In this document: one piece after another, positions 16,083 through 22,492 of the stretch
Numbering within the stretch: position 1 is the first letter of the stretch
Layout of the letters: every line of letters begins with the position of its first letter
Source: a virus
Reading direction: 5' to 3' (one strand)
IMG/VR virus record: IMGVR_UViG_3300045806_000031
Span: 1-28,648 of that record
DNA: 28,648 bases
The notes under the pieces: model-generated
What the model was told of the DNA's origin: nothing
The model's database searches: none
The model's input: the letters and a program-made list of their open reading frames with translations, nothing else
Program-made: the position numbers and the translations under genes

Positions 16083-16454
16083 TTACGCAGCCGCTTTGAT
16101 GAGCCGATACGGATAGCGCAGCTTGTCTTTCCAACCAATGACCTGGAGCGTGTTCGGGTCGCGGTGCGGCACCGTCACGATGGCGTTGTCCAGGATGTCC
16201 ACGATCCCCTGCGGCACCGACGCCATAACGCCCGTGCGTAGGATGTAGCTCTCGCCGTTCAACCCGAAGAACTGGCCGACAGGCGGGATGTCATCATTCT
16301 CTTCGAGGATGATCTGAGGCCACCCAGCCATACGGTTGCGCACCGCGACCTTGGGCTTCGGCGGCTCTTCAACGCGCGTCGACACTACAGTGGTGGCGAA
16401 GCTCACGTCTTCGCCGTCGATCTCTTCGACAATGATTGTTTCTTTCTTAGCCAT
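16083..16454 (-). CDS. Conserved hypothetical phage protein
   Basis: This 123-aa protein is acidic at the N-terminus (KETIIVEEIDGEDV) with a compact C-terminal region (FGLNGESYILRTGVMASVPQ, then VPHRDPNTLQVIGWKDKLRYPYRLI). There is no membrane span or known catalytic motif. The RYPYR-type ending and its position between capsid-associated and adaptor genes suggest a minor virion or assembly protein. I do not recognise a named family. The start is the ATG at 16454, which overlaps the stop of the upstream gene as TAATG and follows AAGGAAG; an in-frame TTG six bases further upstream is less likely. Confidence 0.75.
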   Translation of the reverse strand: MAKKETIIVEEIDGEDVSFATTVVSTRVEEPPKPKVAVRNRMAGWPQIILEENDDIPPVGQFFGLNGESYILRTGVMASVPQGIVDILDNAIVTVPHRDPNTLQVIGWKDKLRYPYRLIKAAA

Positions 16455-16723
16455 TAGCAATCTTCCTTCGATGCGAGGTCAAAACTGGTTTCAAAATCGT
16501 CCGCCTTAGCGGGGACGATCTTCTTCAGGTTCTTGGTAAGGAAGTTCAGCACTTCCTTATCCGTCTTGAACGTGAACTTGCGGGAAGGGTCTCTGTACGG
16601 TGTGTACGGCGTCCCTTCCTTGCGGTTGTCACGCGCATTGTTTTTCTTCACAATCGCCGGATCATCCAACTCGACGGTGTAGCCGTTGTGAAGAGGTTCG
16701 ATACGGATGTATCCAACAGACAT
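16454..16723 (-). CDS. Small basic hypothetical phage protein
   Basis: This 89-aa protein starts MSVGYIRIEPLHNGYTVELD, has a Lys/Asn/Arg-rich middle (KKNNARDNRKEG) and a C-terminal helix (KEVLNFLTKNLKKIVP). The first half suggests a small beta hairpin domain common in short phage proteins found near the adaptor gene; the exact role is unknown. GAGGG precedes the ATG at six to seven bases. Its stop overlaps the start of the next gene, so the two are probably translated together. Confidence 0.75.
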   Translation of the reverse strand: MSVGYIRIEPLHNGYTVELDDPAIVKKNNARDNRKEGTPYTPYRDPSRKFTFKTDKEVLNFLTKNLKKIVPAKADDFETSFDLASKEDC

Positions 16724-16734
16724 GACGCCCTCGC

Positions 16735-17154
16735 TTACTGGAAGATGGCGAAGCCGATCTTGAGGGTGCCGTTGAACGCAGCGCTCGCATGGATGTTCTG
16801 CACCTTGACATTCACCGAGCCGGCGGCCGGGGTGACATGCGACACAACGCCTGCGCCTGTCGTGGAGGTGCCGAGCGTCACCGTGGCCATCACGAGGCTC
16901 GTTGACCTGATCAGGTTGCTGGTGATGGTCAGCGAGTAGGTGCCGCCCGCCGCCGTCGACACGCTCTCAGTGGTAATCATACCCGCCGAAGCGTTGTTCA
17001 GCGTCACCGCGCCCGCCGCACTGGTGGCGGCTGAACCGCTCGCACCACCGATGGACGCTTCCGCAAGAGAACTGGCGTCGATCTCGATGGGTTCGCCGTC
17101 GACCTCGAAGGCGACCGCCTGACCGTGAATATTTCGCGCTACTACGATGTCCAT
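16735..17154 (-). CDS. Beta-rich minor capsid/decoration-like protein
   Basis: This 139-aa protein begins MDIVVARNIHGQAVAFEVDG. The remainder is Ser/Thr/Ala/Gly-rich with clear alternating strand patterns (TYSLTITSNLIRSTSLVMAT, then GVVSHVTPAAGSVNVKVQNI, then NGTLKIGFAIF). The pattern is familiar from phage proteins encoded just downstream of the capsid, which may decorate the head, but I cannot assign a named family. The frame is open further upstream; the preferred start is ATG 17154, seven to eight bases after GAGAGG. The gene follows an intrinsic terminator, so its expression depends on read-through or on an unseen promoter. Confidence 0.78.
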   Translation of the reverse strand: MDIVVARNIHGQAVAFEVDGEPIEIDASSLAEASIGGASGSAATSAAGAVTLNNASAGMITTESVSTAAGGTYSLTITSNLIRSTSLVMATVTLGTSTTGAGVVSHVTPAAGSVNVKVQNIHASAAFNGTLKIGFAIFQ

Positions 17155-17170
17155 GGATGTACCTCTCTGA

Positions 17171-17204
17171 AGAAAAAAGGGGAGCACTCGCACGAGCACT
17201 CCCC
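17171..17204 (-). terminator. Intrinsic terminator in the structural module
   Basis: On the minus strand an 11-bp stem (GGGGAGTGCTC with GAGTGCTCCCC, two G-T pairs) closes a GTGC tetraloop and is followed at once by six T's and CT. This is a well-formed rho-independent terminator. It lies between the 136-aa and 139-aa structural genes, downstream of the capsid/HNH group. Confidence 0.82.
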
Positions 17205-17228
17205 CAGGTCGCCGCCTCGTGGGAGAGA

Positions 17229-17639
17229 TTAGCCTTCGATGTGGAACGCGATGACGTGGGTCGAGACGCAGAGCGCGGCGCTCAACGTCAATATCCAGTT
17301 GCCATCAATGTTGGTGAGGCCGCCTTGATCGGTGGACACGATGGCCGACGTGGTGTCGACCGTGAGCGTGCCTGCCGTGACGACCTTCAAGGTGTCGGTC
17401 GCCGGGAAGCCGTACATCCACTCCCAGACGATGACGCCGGTCACGTCCACGATCTTGGCGTGCATCGGCTGGAAACCGAGGTTGATTTGCACGGCGTTGC
17501 CGGTCGCCGTGAAATAGCCGTGAACATCGGTCTCATCGCCACCCGACTGGATGCAGTTGCCGATCAGGGTTCCGGGGCCAGTGTACGTCGTCGGGAACGA
17601 AGCGACGTGCAGGGAAGCGTCAATAATTTGCGTGGTCAT
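17229..17639 (-). CDS. Small beta-rich virion protein downstream of capsid
   Basis: This 136-aa protein has strand-like alternation throughout (VQINLGFQPMHAKIVDVTGV, then VIVWEWMYGF, then TLTVDTTSAI, then ILTLSAALCVSTHVIAFHIEG). It has no signal peptide or membrane span, and I do not recognise a specific family. Position two genes after the capsid suggests head decoration or a minor capsid role. GGAGC lies six to seven bases before the ATG, and the start overlaps the HNH gene stop as ATGA. This means the HNH gene is embedded directly ahead of it and shares its last bases with this gene's start. An intrinsic terminator follows 25 bases after its stop. Confidence 0.78.
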   Translation of the reverse strand: MTTQIIDASLHVASFPTTYTGPGTLIGNCIQSGGDETDVHGYFTATGNAVQINLGFQPMHAKIVDVTGVIVWEWMYGFPATDTLKVVTAGTLTVDTTSAIVSTDQGGLTNIDGNWILTLSAALCVSTHVIAFHIEG

Positions 17640-18139
17640 GTGGTAGCTCCAGAATTTGCGAACTTTCCGTGGTAGACTTCTGCTGCTGCCACATAAGCCG
17701 CGTGGGCCTCTTGGGGCGTACTGAACCGCCCCAAATGTTTTCGTTTACCATCCAACCTGATGAGTGCCTCATACTTGGTGACGCCATATCGGGTCTTAGC
17801 AATCACACCCTTCAACCCCGACTTGTTCGTGGTAGCTACTTTCCGGTTCGCGGCGTTCTGAGACTTCGTTGCTTCTCGTAGGTTCTTCCACCGATTATCA
17901 AGTCCGTCTCTGTTGTCGTGATCGGTTTCGGGCTCAGGCCATCTACCCTCCATCCATGCAAACGCCAGACGGTGAGCTTGATACCACTTTCCCGCGAACC
18001 GAACCTGAATGTACCGCCCGTTCGACCCTGGAGACCCGGCAACGTCCCCCGCCCTACAAGGCCCTCGTGAGACCTTCCACCGCAAAAGACCCGTCACCGG
18101 ATCGTAGTCGAACAGTTCCCGAACTTCCGACGCTTCCAA
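17636..18139 (-). CDS. Free-standing HNH homing endonuclease with AP2-like domain
   Basis: This is a 167-aa protein. Residues about 52-100 carry an HNH_3-type nuclease: AHRLAF (H56), then TDHDNRDGLDNRWKNLREAT (H74, N76, N82). Residues about 105-165 are an AP2/ERF-like DNA-binding domain (SGLKGVIAKTRYGVTKYEA, then LGRFSTPQEAHAAYVAAA). Such proteins are phage homing endonucleases that cut genomes lacking the insertion and are copied during repair. The start is TTG 18139, strongly supported by GGGAG six bases upstream; there is no better ATG. The Shine-Dalgarno lies inside a stable hairpin (separate entry). The gene sits between the major capsid gene and a small structural gene, and appears less GC-rich than its neighbours. 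Its last bases overlap the next start. Confidence 0.9.
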   Translation of the reverse strand: MEASEVRELFDYDPVTGLLRWKVSRGPCRAGDVAGSPGSNGRYIQVRFAGKWYQAHRLAFAWMEGRWPEPETDHDNRDGLDNRWKNLREATKSQNAANRKVATTNKSGLKGVIAKTRYGVTKYEALIRLDGKRKHLGRFSTPQEAHAAYVAAAEVYHGKFANSGATT

Positions 18140-18142
18140 AAC

Positions 18143-18174
18143 ACACTCCCTTGACTTTTCAGCCTAGAGAGTGT
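18143..18174 (-). promoter_or_regulatory. Hairpin sequestering the HNH ribosome binding site
   Basis: Arms ACACTCTCT and AGGGAGTGT (minus strand) form a 9-bp stem with one G-T pair and a 14-base loop. The GGGAG Shine-Dalgarno of the HNH gene is wholly within the 3' arm, and the TTG start begins three bases after the stem. It should block initiation on transcripts that include the arm. Shorter transcripts starting inside the loop would leave the site free. Confidence 0.65.
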
Positions 18175-18207
18175 AATTTCCTACCACGTTACCTGTCAAG
18201 AGGAAAT

Positions 18208-19278
18208 TTAGGCTGTGCAGCCGACTTCCAAACGGGCCATAAACGCGTCTTGCAGGATCACTGTGGCGGTCCAGAGCTTCCAGCCAACTGTGCCCCTTTG
18301 GCCGAGCGGATCGCCAGCGGCGGGCTTCGGATTGACAACCATCGGCGTCATCGAACTCTTCCCCTTCAGGGGGACGATGCCGAACGCATCCCGCCCGAAG
18401 ATCAGGATCGGGTACACGTCGATATTGACGCCGGCAACCGAGCGCAACGTCGGCGCGCTCGCAATGACCACGCCGCCCGCGAGGAACGGGGAAAACATGG
18501 TGCTGGTCAAGTAGCGCACCTGTTCGACAGACCCGATCTCGCCTTCGAACGGGCTGGTGTGCGGGCCGTAGCTCGCCACTGGAATGAAGCCCGACATATT
18601 GCGGATGTCGCTTTCCAGATCGGGATGGCAGATCGCCATGTAGGCCGCTTCGACCGACTTCGTGTTGAACGCCGTGGTGGATGCGACAACCTGACTGATC
18701 TTTTTCGCGTTCTGGCGGTTCAGACCCGTCGTCACCTTGCGCTGATCGGCCAGCGTGATCGCGCCGGCAACGAGCGAGCGCGACGCCACAGCGCCCTGAT
18801 ACCACACGTTGGTTCCGGCCTTGAGCACGTTGAAGCGCAGCGCCTCGACGGTCTGCGCGGCCTGCTCACCTAAGACTTCCGTCATGGTGGTGAGCACCGG
18901 ATCGGTGTGGGTGTCCTCCACCACGTCGGTGATGACCATGAAGTCCCCGTACTGCTGAAGCTGCACGGTGTAATCTTGGTTCGTCAAGGTGCTGCCAGCC
19001 GGGGTGACGCCCTCAACCAGTGGCGTGGTCGCCAGCGGGTTATAGAACGCGGTGCCCGCGCCGTTGGTGCCCGCGCCGTTGTCAGGACCCGCCGCGCCGG
19101 CCGCGCCGGTCATGAAGTAACGACGAAACTTCGCGGTCTGCGTCGAGTTCGTCGGCAAGGGGTAGGTCTGGCCGAACTTCTCGATATGAAGATACGGCAG
19201 AGCGCGCTTCAGCATCTTCACGACGCTGTAGGCGGCAACTGCCGGGGAAATGTCACCATAACTCGTAATGTTGGCCAT
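18208..19278 (-). CDS. Major capsid protein, N4-gp56-like family
   Basis: This 356-aa protein starts MANITSYGDISPAVAAYSVV. The body has the order expected of the N4-gp56 HK97-fold capsid family: KRALPYLHIEKFGQ with a TAKFRRY segment, then LVEGVTPAGSTLTNQDYTV, then LQQYGDFMVITDVVEDTHTD, then RFNVLKAGTNVWY, then AYMAICHPDLESDIRNM, then FGRDAFGIVPLKGKSSM, and a final VILQDAFMARLEVGC. Length and gene position (after the scaffold and portal) agree. It would assemble the procapsid shell. GGAAG lies about seven bases before the ATG. The only gene between it and the next structural gene is the HNH endonuclease. Confidence 0.93.
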   Translation of the reverse strand: MANITSYGDISPAVAAYSVVKMLKRALPYLHIEKFGQTYPLPTNSTQTAKFRRYFMTGAAGAAGPDNGAGTNGAGTAFYNPLATTPLVEGVTPAGSTLTNQDYTVQLQQYGDFMVITDVVEDTHTDPVLTTMTEVLGEQAAQTVEALRFNVLKAGTNVWYQGAVASRSLVAGAITLADQRKVTTGLNRQNAKKISQVVASTTAFNTKSVEAAYMAICHPDLESDIRNMSGFIPVASYGPHTSPFEGEIGSVEQVRYLTSTMFSPFLAGGVVIASAPTLRSVAGVNIDVYPILIFGRDAFGIVPLKGKSSMTPMVVNPKPAAGDPLGQRGTVGWKLWTATVILQDAFMARLEVGCTA

Positions 19279-19295
19279 CTAGGCTTCCTTTCAGG

Positions 19296-20165
19296 TCAGA
19301 TAGACTTCACGGCCTCTTCGAAAGCGCTGTCGTAGTCTATGGCGGGCGCAATCGCCGTGGTCGTAGCTCTCTTGGAACTGATTGGAGCCAGCCTAGCCGC
19401 CGCTTGTTTAGCAGCCGGGGACAACTCAGTTGCCTGTCTCACAGGCGGCTGAGCGGCTTGCGTCGCCCCGGTCGCCTGCTGGTATCGTCCGATCAGGTCC
19501 AATACCTGATCTTCTGTGCCGCTTTGCATAACACTCAGATAAGCATTACGCAAGTAGTCTGGTTGGCTGTTTACCCAGGGACCAATCTGTTCGGCCACTG
19601 TATCGTAGTTCGGCACCTTCTGTTCGAAGTAGGCAAGCTGGGCGCGGGTCGCCAGCGCGTCGATCATGTCGAGCTTCGGACGCAGCACCGCCGCCATTTC
19701 GGCATAGATCGCCTGCTTCTGCTGGGTCAGCGCCGCCCGGAGCACGACCTCGCTCGCCCTGGCCACGTCTTCCCAATCGGTATAATACCTGCTGATCATC
19801 TCAGCTTCCGCCGCCGTCACAAGCGGCGCAGGGCCTTGCTGGCGCTGCTGCGACTGCTGACGCTCGGGTGGGCGCACCTTCGCCGCTAGACCGGCCAGCA
19901 GGCGGTCCACGGCGGCGTCATCCAGTGCGGGGGTCTGTGGCGTGACGACAGGCTCGGGCGCGACCGCGCCGGGGATCGGCAATTCAAGCTCGTCTGCCGG
20001 AGCCGGGGGTTCGACCGGAGCCGGGGGTTCGACCGGAGCCGGGGGTTCAGCGCTCGCCGGGATCGGCGCGGCGGTCGTCGGGGTTTCCTTGCCGAAGTCC
20101 AGGCTGGGCTCTTCGTCGCCCAACTTCAGGATGTCGTCAAAAGCAGCGCTGAACTCATCGGCCAT
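19296..20165 (-). CDS. Probable capsid scaffolding protein
   Basis: This 289-aa protein has an acidic start (MADEFSAAFDDILKLGDEEP), a proline-rich segment containing three copies of PPAPVE-type repeats (residues about 39-57), and a Gln/Ala-rich helical body (residues about 90-260, for example VLRAALTQQKQAIYAEMAAV). It ends in a short IDYDSAFEEAVKSI tail. This composition, lying between portal and major capsid genes, is what is expected of a phage scaffold, which guides shell assembly and then leaves or is cleaved. There is no protease motif. AGGAG precedes the ATG at about seven bases. Function is inferred from position and composition. Confidence 0.8.
   Translation of the reverse strand: MADEFSAAFDDILKLGDEEPSLDFGKETPTTAAPIPASAEPPAPVEPPAPVEPPAPADELELPIPGAVAPEPVVTPQTPALDDAAVDRLLAGLAAKVRPPERQQSQQRQQGPAPLVTAAEAEMISRYYTDWEDVARASEVVLRAALTQQKQAIYAEMAAVLRPKLDMIDALATRAQLAYFEQKVPNYDTVAEQIGPWVNSQPDYLRNAYLSVMQSGTEDQVLDLIGRYQQATGATQAAQPPVRQATELSPAAKQAAARLAPISSKRATTTAIAPAIDYDSAFEEAVKSI
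19997..20050. repeat. Three tandem 18-bp repeats in the scaffold gene
   Basis: Three consecutive copies of an 18-bp unit (CCGGAGCCGGGGGTTCGA; the last ends AG) encode the Pro/Ala/Val/Glu hexapeptide repeat in the acidic N-terminal segment. They are identical apart from the final bases, so slippage or recombination could change copy number without breaking the frame. Confidence 0.88.
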
Positions 20166-20175
20166 GATTTATCTC

Positions 20176-20397
20176 CTAGGGGTTGATTTTCGTGAGTAAC
20201 CAAGTGAGGCATTGCGCCTCACCCTGAAGCACCGGGAGTTGGTGCGGGGGGTAGTCCATTAGCTTGAGCTTGACCTGTTCCAGTTTGTGGGCCAGCAACT
20301 CCCTGAGGGCTTCCCCCTCCAAGGTCACTTTGCCCCGGATCAGGGTTGCCAGAAGTTCCTGTTCCCTGTCCCGCGTTCTGAGTGATGCTGACAGCAT
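20176..20397 (-). CDS. Small protein overlapping the portal 3' end in another frame
   Basis: This 73-aa protein begins MLSASLRTRDREQELLATLI and ends VLQGEAQCLTWLLTKINP. Its first 178 coding bases lie inside the portal gene, in a different reading frame; only the last 13 residues and stop extend past the portal stop. A good ribosome binding site (GGAGAAGGG about eight bases upstream) and a sensible helix-rich sequence (LEGEALRELLAHKLEQVKLK) argue that it is real. I recognise this type of small protein as common between portal and scaffold in related phages, but do not know its role. The portal C-terminus it overlaps is low-complexity, which would tolerate a second frame. Confidence 0.7.
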   Translation of the reverse strand: MLSASLRTRDREQELLATLIRGKVTLEGEALRELLAHKLEQVKLKLMDYPPHQLPVLQGEAQCLTWLLTKINP

Positions 20398-22480
20398 TTT
20401 GAACGCCCTTCTCCATGAGTTGCAGCGCCGCGTTCACTGTGGCGGCGTCGCCCATCGCTGTGTTCTTCTGCGCCTGCGCGATCTTGTTGAACGCGCTGGC
20501 GAGCATCTCGCGCACTTGCGCTTCGAGCATCTTGGTCTGCTGGTCGGACTGCTGCGCCGCCGCCTGATCCTGCGCCTGCTTGCGCCGCGCCGCCTCATCC
20601 GCCGTGACCAGGATGTCATCCATATCGCGCGCCTTGATCCTCGCCGCCACGAGCTTGCGCCCATCGACGTGGATCATTTCCTCAGGCTTGAGGGTCTGCG
20701 CGAGGCTGTCCGCCGCCATGCCGCGCATTTCCTTGGCCATCAAGGATGTAGCACCGCGCGCGATTACATCATAGTCGCCATCCGGCGCGAGCGTCGGATT
20801 GAGCTTACGGTTGAACTGCACCAACGCATGGATGACGCTCATCGTGAACTTGTCGAACGACCGGATCACGTCCTTGAACGGCAACGCCGCGTCGCCCCGG
20901 AGCATACTCGCGCCAGCAGCGGTGCGCATGGGCTCAGAGGGCGACTTATCCATGTCGCCGCCTGTCGCGGGACCCACGAAGGTCTCGCTGTCGGCAAACT
21001 TGAGCCCAAGCTCAACCACCTTGAGCAGTGGGTCCAGGTGAGCGTCGATCTGCACGTTGCGAACTGCGGGCCACTGTGCGTCGGGTCCTGTGCCCTCGCG
21101 CCGCCATGTCTTGTATGACGATATTGATTGGTCGTCATTCGAGGGAGACAACAGGTCCATGTTGACCTCCAGGTTGGGGCCACACACGACCGAGGCGTTG
21201 TCGAGCAGCATCCGCGTGGCCGCGCTGACCATCATCTGACTGTCGCGCATGGCGTTGGGCAAGCCCTGGCCCATGGGGCTGGTGTCGTCCTCGTCGTAGA
21301 GGAACGTGTGAGCCATCGGCACGTCGACATCAAGCTCGCGCCAGGGATTGATGATCGCCCGGATGACGTTGCTGTCCAACATCCATATCTCAGCGTCAAT
21401 GTCGCGCGCCATCTTCGCTTCCGGCACGTCGCAGCCGACGCTCTGCAACATCCGCCCCGACAGGGGTCCGTTCCAGATCATCACTTCATACTTGAGCGTT
21501 TCGATCTTCATTTCGTTGACGTTGGTCTTGATGCCCATCGTCCGCAAGTCTTGCTCATAGGTCTGCGGCCGGTAGTTGCCGACCGGGTTGGCAGCGATGA
21601 ACTGGTCAATTACATCCTTGAAAAAGTCGCCCCGGTCGCCAAGCTCGCGAAGCTGATTGCGCGTGAGCACGCGGCGCACGAAGAACCCATCCATCTTGTC
21701 GAGCGTCTTCGCGCTCAGATCGGGGTAGAAATCCCAAACGGTCAGGAACTCGAAGAACGGCTTGTACACCTTGGTCTTTTTCGGCGTGAGCTTGCCGTTG
21801 ACCATCCGCCACGTCACGCTCTCGGCCTCTTTGGCGAACGGGCCGTAGAGGACGCCGGGGCCGTACATCACACCTGACACTAGCACTTGCCGGTTGAGCG
21901 ACACGTAGTCGCTGGCCTGCGACCCGCCCAACTCCGCAAGCTGTCCACGGATCAAGTCCTTGAGCACACACGACCGCTTCTCCGCGTAGCGCTGCACAGC
22001 GGCCAGCGCATAGTCGAGATCAACGACCGTCTCCGTGCCGGCAAGCTGATCGGCCTTCGCTGCATCATCCATGGCTTCCTGAACTTCAATCTCAGTGATG
22101 TCCGGCCACGGGCTGGCCTTCAGCGACCAGTTGTCCTCGTTGCCCTGGAACATCAGGTTCATGATGCGCGAGACGACAGAGATCACCTTGGTGCGCGTGA
22201 CTTTGGGATACGCGCGCGACCTGTTGGGTTGCAGCATCGTCTCGACCTCAGGGTCGTATATCCCGAGATACTGCCGCTGGTTGTTGAGCCATCGAAGCTC
22301 AAGGATGCGCCTGTCGGTGGCGTAGCTCATGAAGAGCGTACCCAACTGCTGCCCGAGCGCCTTCAGCGCGTCGGGGCTGATCACCCTCAGGGGCGAGCTA
22401 TCGGGATCGGGGACGCTGACGCTCGGAGGCGTGATGGTCGCGAGGGCCACGGCGGCATTGGATGGCGGCTTGGTGTCCAT
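20219..22480 (-). CDS. Portal protein
   Basis: This 753-aa protein fits a podovirus-type portal in size and in segment order: RRILELRWLNNQRQYLGIYD near residue 60, then YPKVTRTKVISVVSRIMNLM, then a long region with PFFEFLTVWDFYPDL, then VPMAHTFLYDEDDTSPMGQG, then PNAMRDSQMMVSAATRMLLD, then FKDVIRSFDKFTMSVIHALV. A coiled-coil-like Gln/Ala region (about 640-690) is followed by a Gly/Pro/Ser-rich tail. The protein would form the 12-fold ring through which DNA enters and leaves the head. It starts 12 bases after the terminase stop, with a weak GAGAAAAG site, and its 3' end is overlapped by a second gene. Confidence in the portal call is high. Confidence 0.9.
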   Translation of the reverse strand: MDTKPPSNAAVALATITPPSVSVPDPDSSPLRVISPDALKALGQQLGTLFMSYATDRRILELRWLNNQRQYLGIYDPEVETMLQPNRSRAYPKVTRTKVISVVSRIMNLMFQGNEDNWSLKASPWPDITEIEVQEAMDDAAKADQLAGTETVVDLDYALAAVQRYAEKRSCVLKDLIRGQLAELGGSQASDYVSLNRQVLVSGVMYGPGVLYGPFAKEAESVTWRMVNGKLTPKKTKVYKPFFEFLTVWDFYPDLSAKTLDKMDGFFVRRVLTRNQLRELGDRGDFFKDVIDQFIAANPVGNYRPQTYEQDLRTMGIKTNVNEMKIETLKYEVMIWNGPLSGRMLQSVGCDVPEAKMARDIDAEIWMLDSNVIRAIINPWRELDVDVPMAHTFLYDEDDTSPMGQGLPNAMRDSQMMVSAATRMLLDNASVVCGPNLEVNMDLLSPSNDDQSISSYKTWRREGTGPDAQWPAVRNVQIDAHLDPLLKVVELGLKFADSETFVGPATGGDMDKSPSEPMRTAAGASMLRGDAALPFKDVIRSFDKFTMSVIHALVQFNRKLNPTLAPDGDYDVIARGATSLMAKEMRGMAADSLAQTLKPEEMIHVDGRKLVAARIKARDMDDILVTADEAARRKQAQDQAAAQQSDQQTKMLEAQVREMLASAFNKIAQAQKNTAMGDAATVNAALQLMEKGVQNAVSITQNAGQGTGTSGNPDPGQSDLGGGSPQGVAGPQTGTGQAQANGLPPAPTPGASG

Positions 22481-22492
22481 GCGCTTTTCTCG

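Noticed and set aside
18151-18179. Plus-strand TTGACT-17-TAATTT promoter-like sequence between HNH and capsid
   Set aside because: It would point antisense into the capsid gene, the -10 matches only three positions, and the same bases are better explained by the hairpin over the HNH start.
17869-18873. Long plus-strand open frame (334 codons) across the HNH and capsid genes
   Set aside because: It lies antisense to two well-supported minus-strand genes, has Arg/Pro-rich shadow-like composition, and no ribosome binding site or family pattern.
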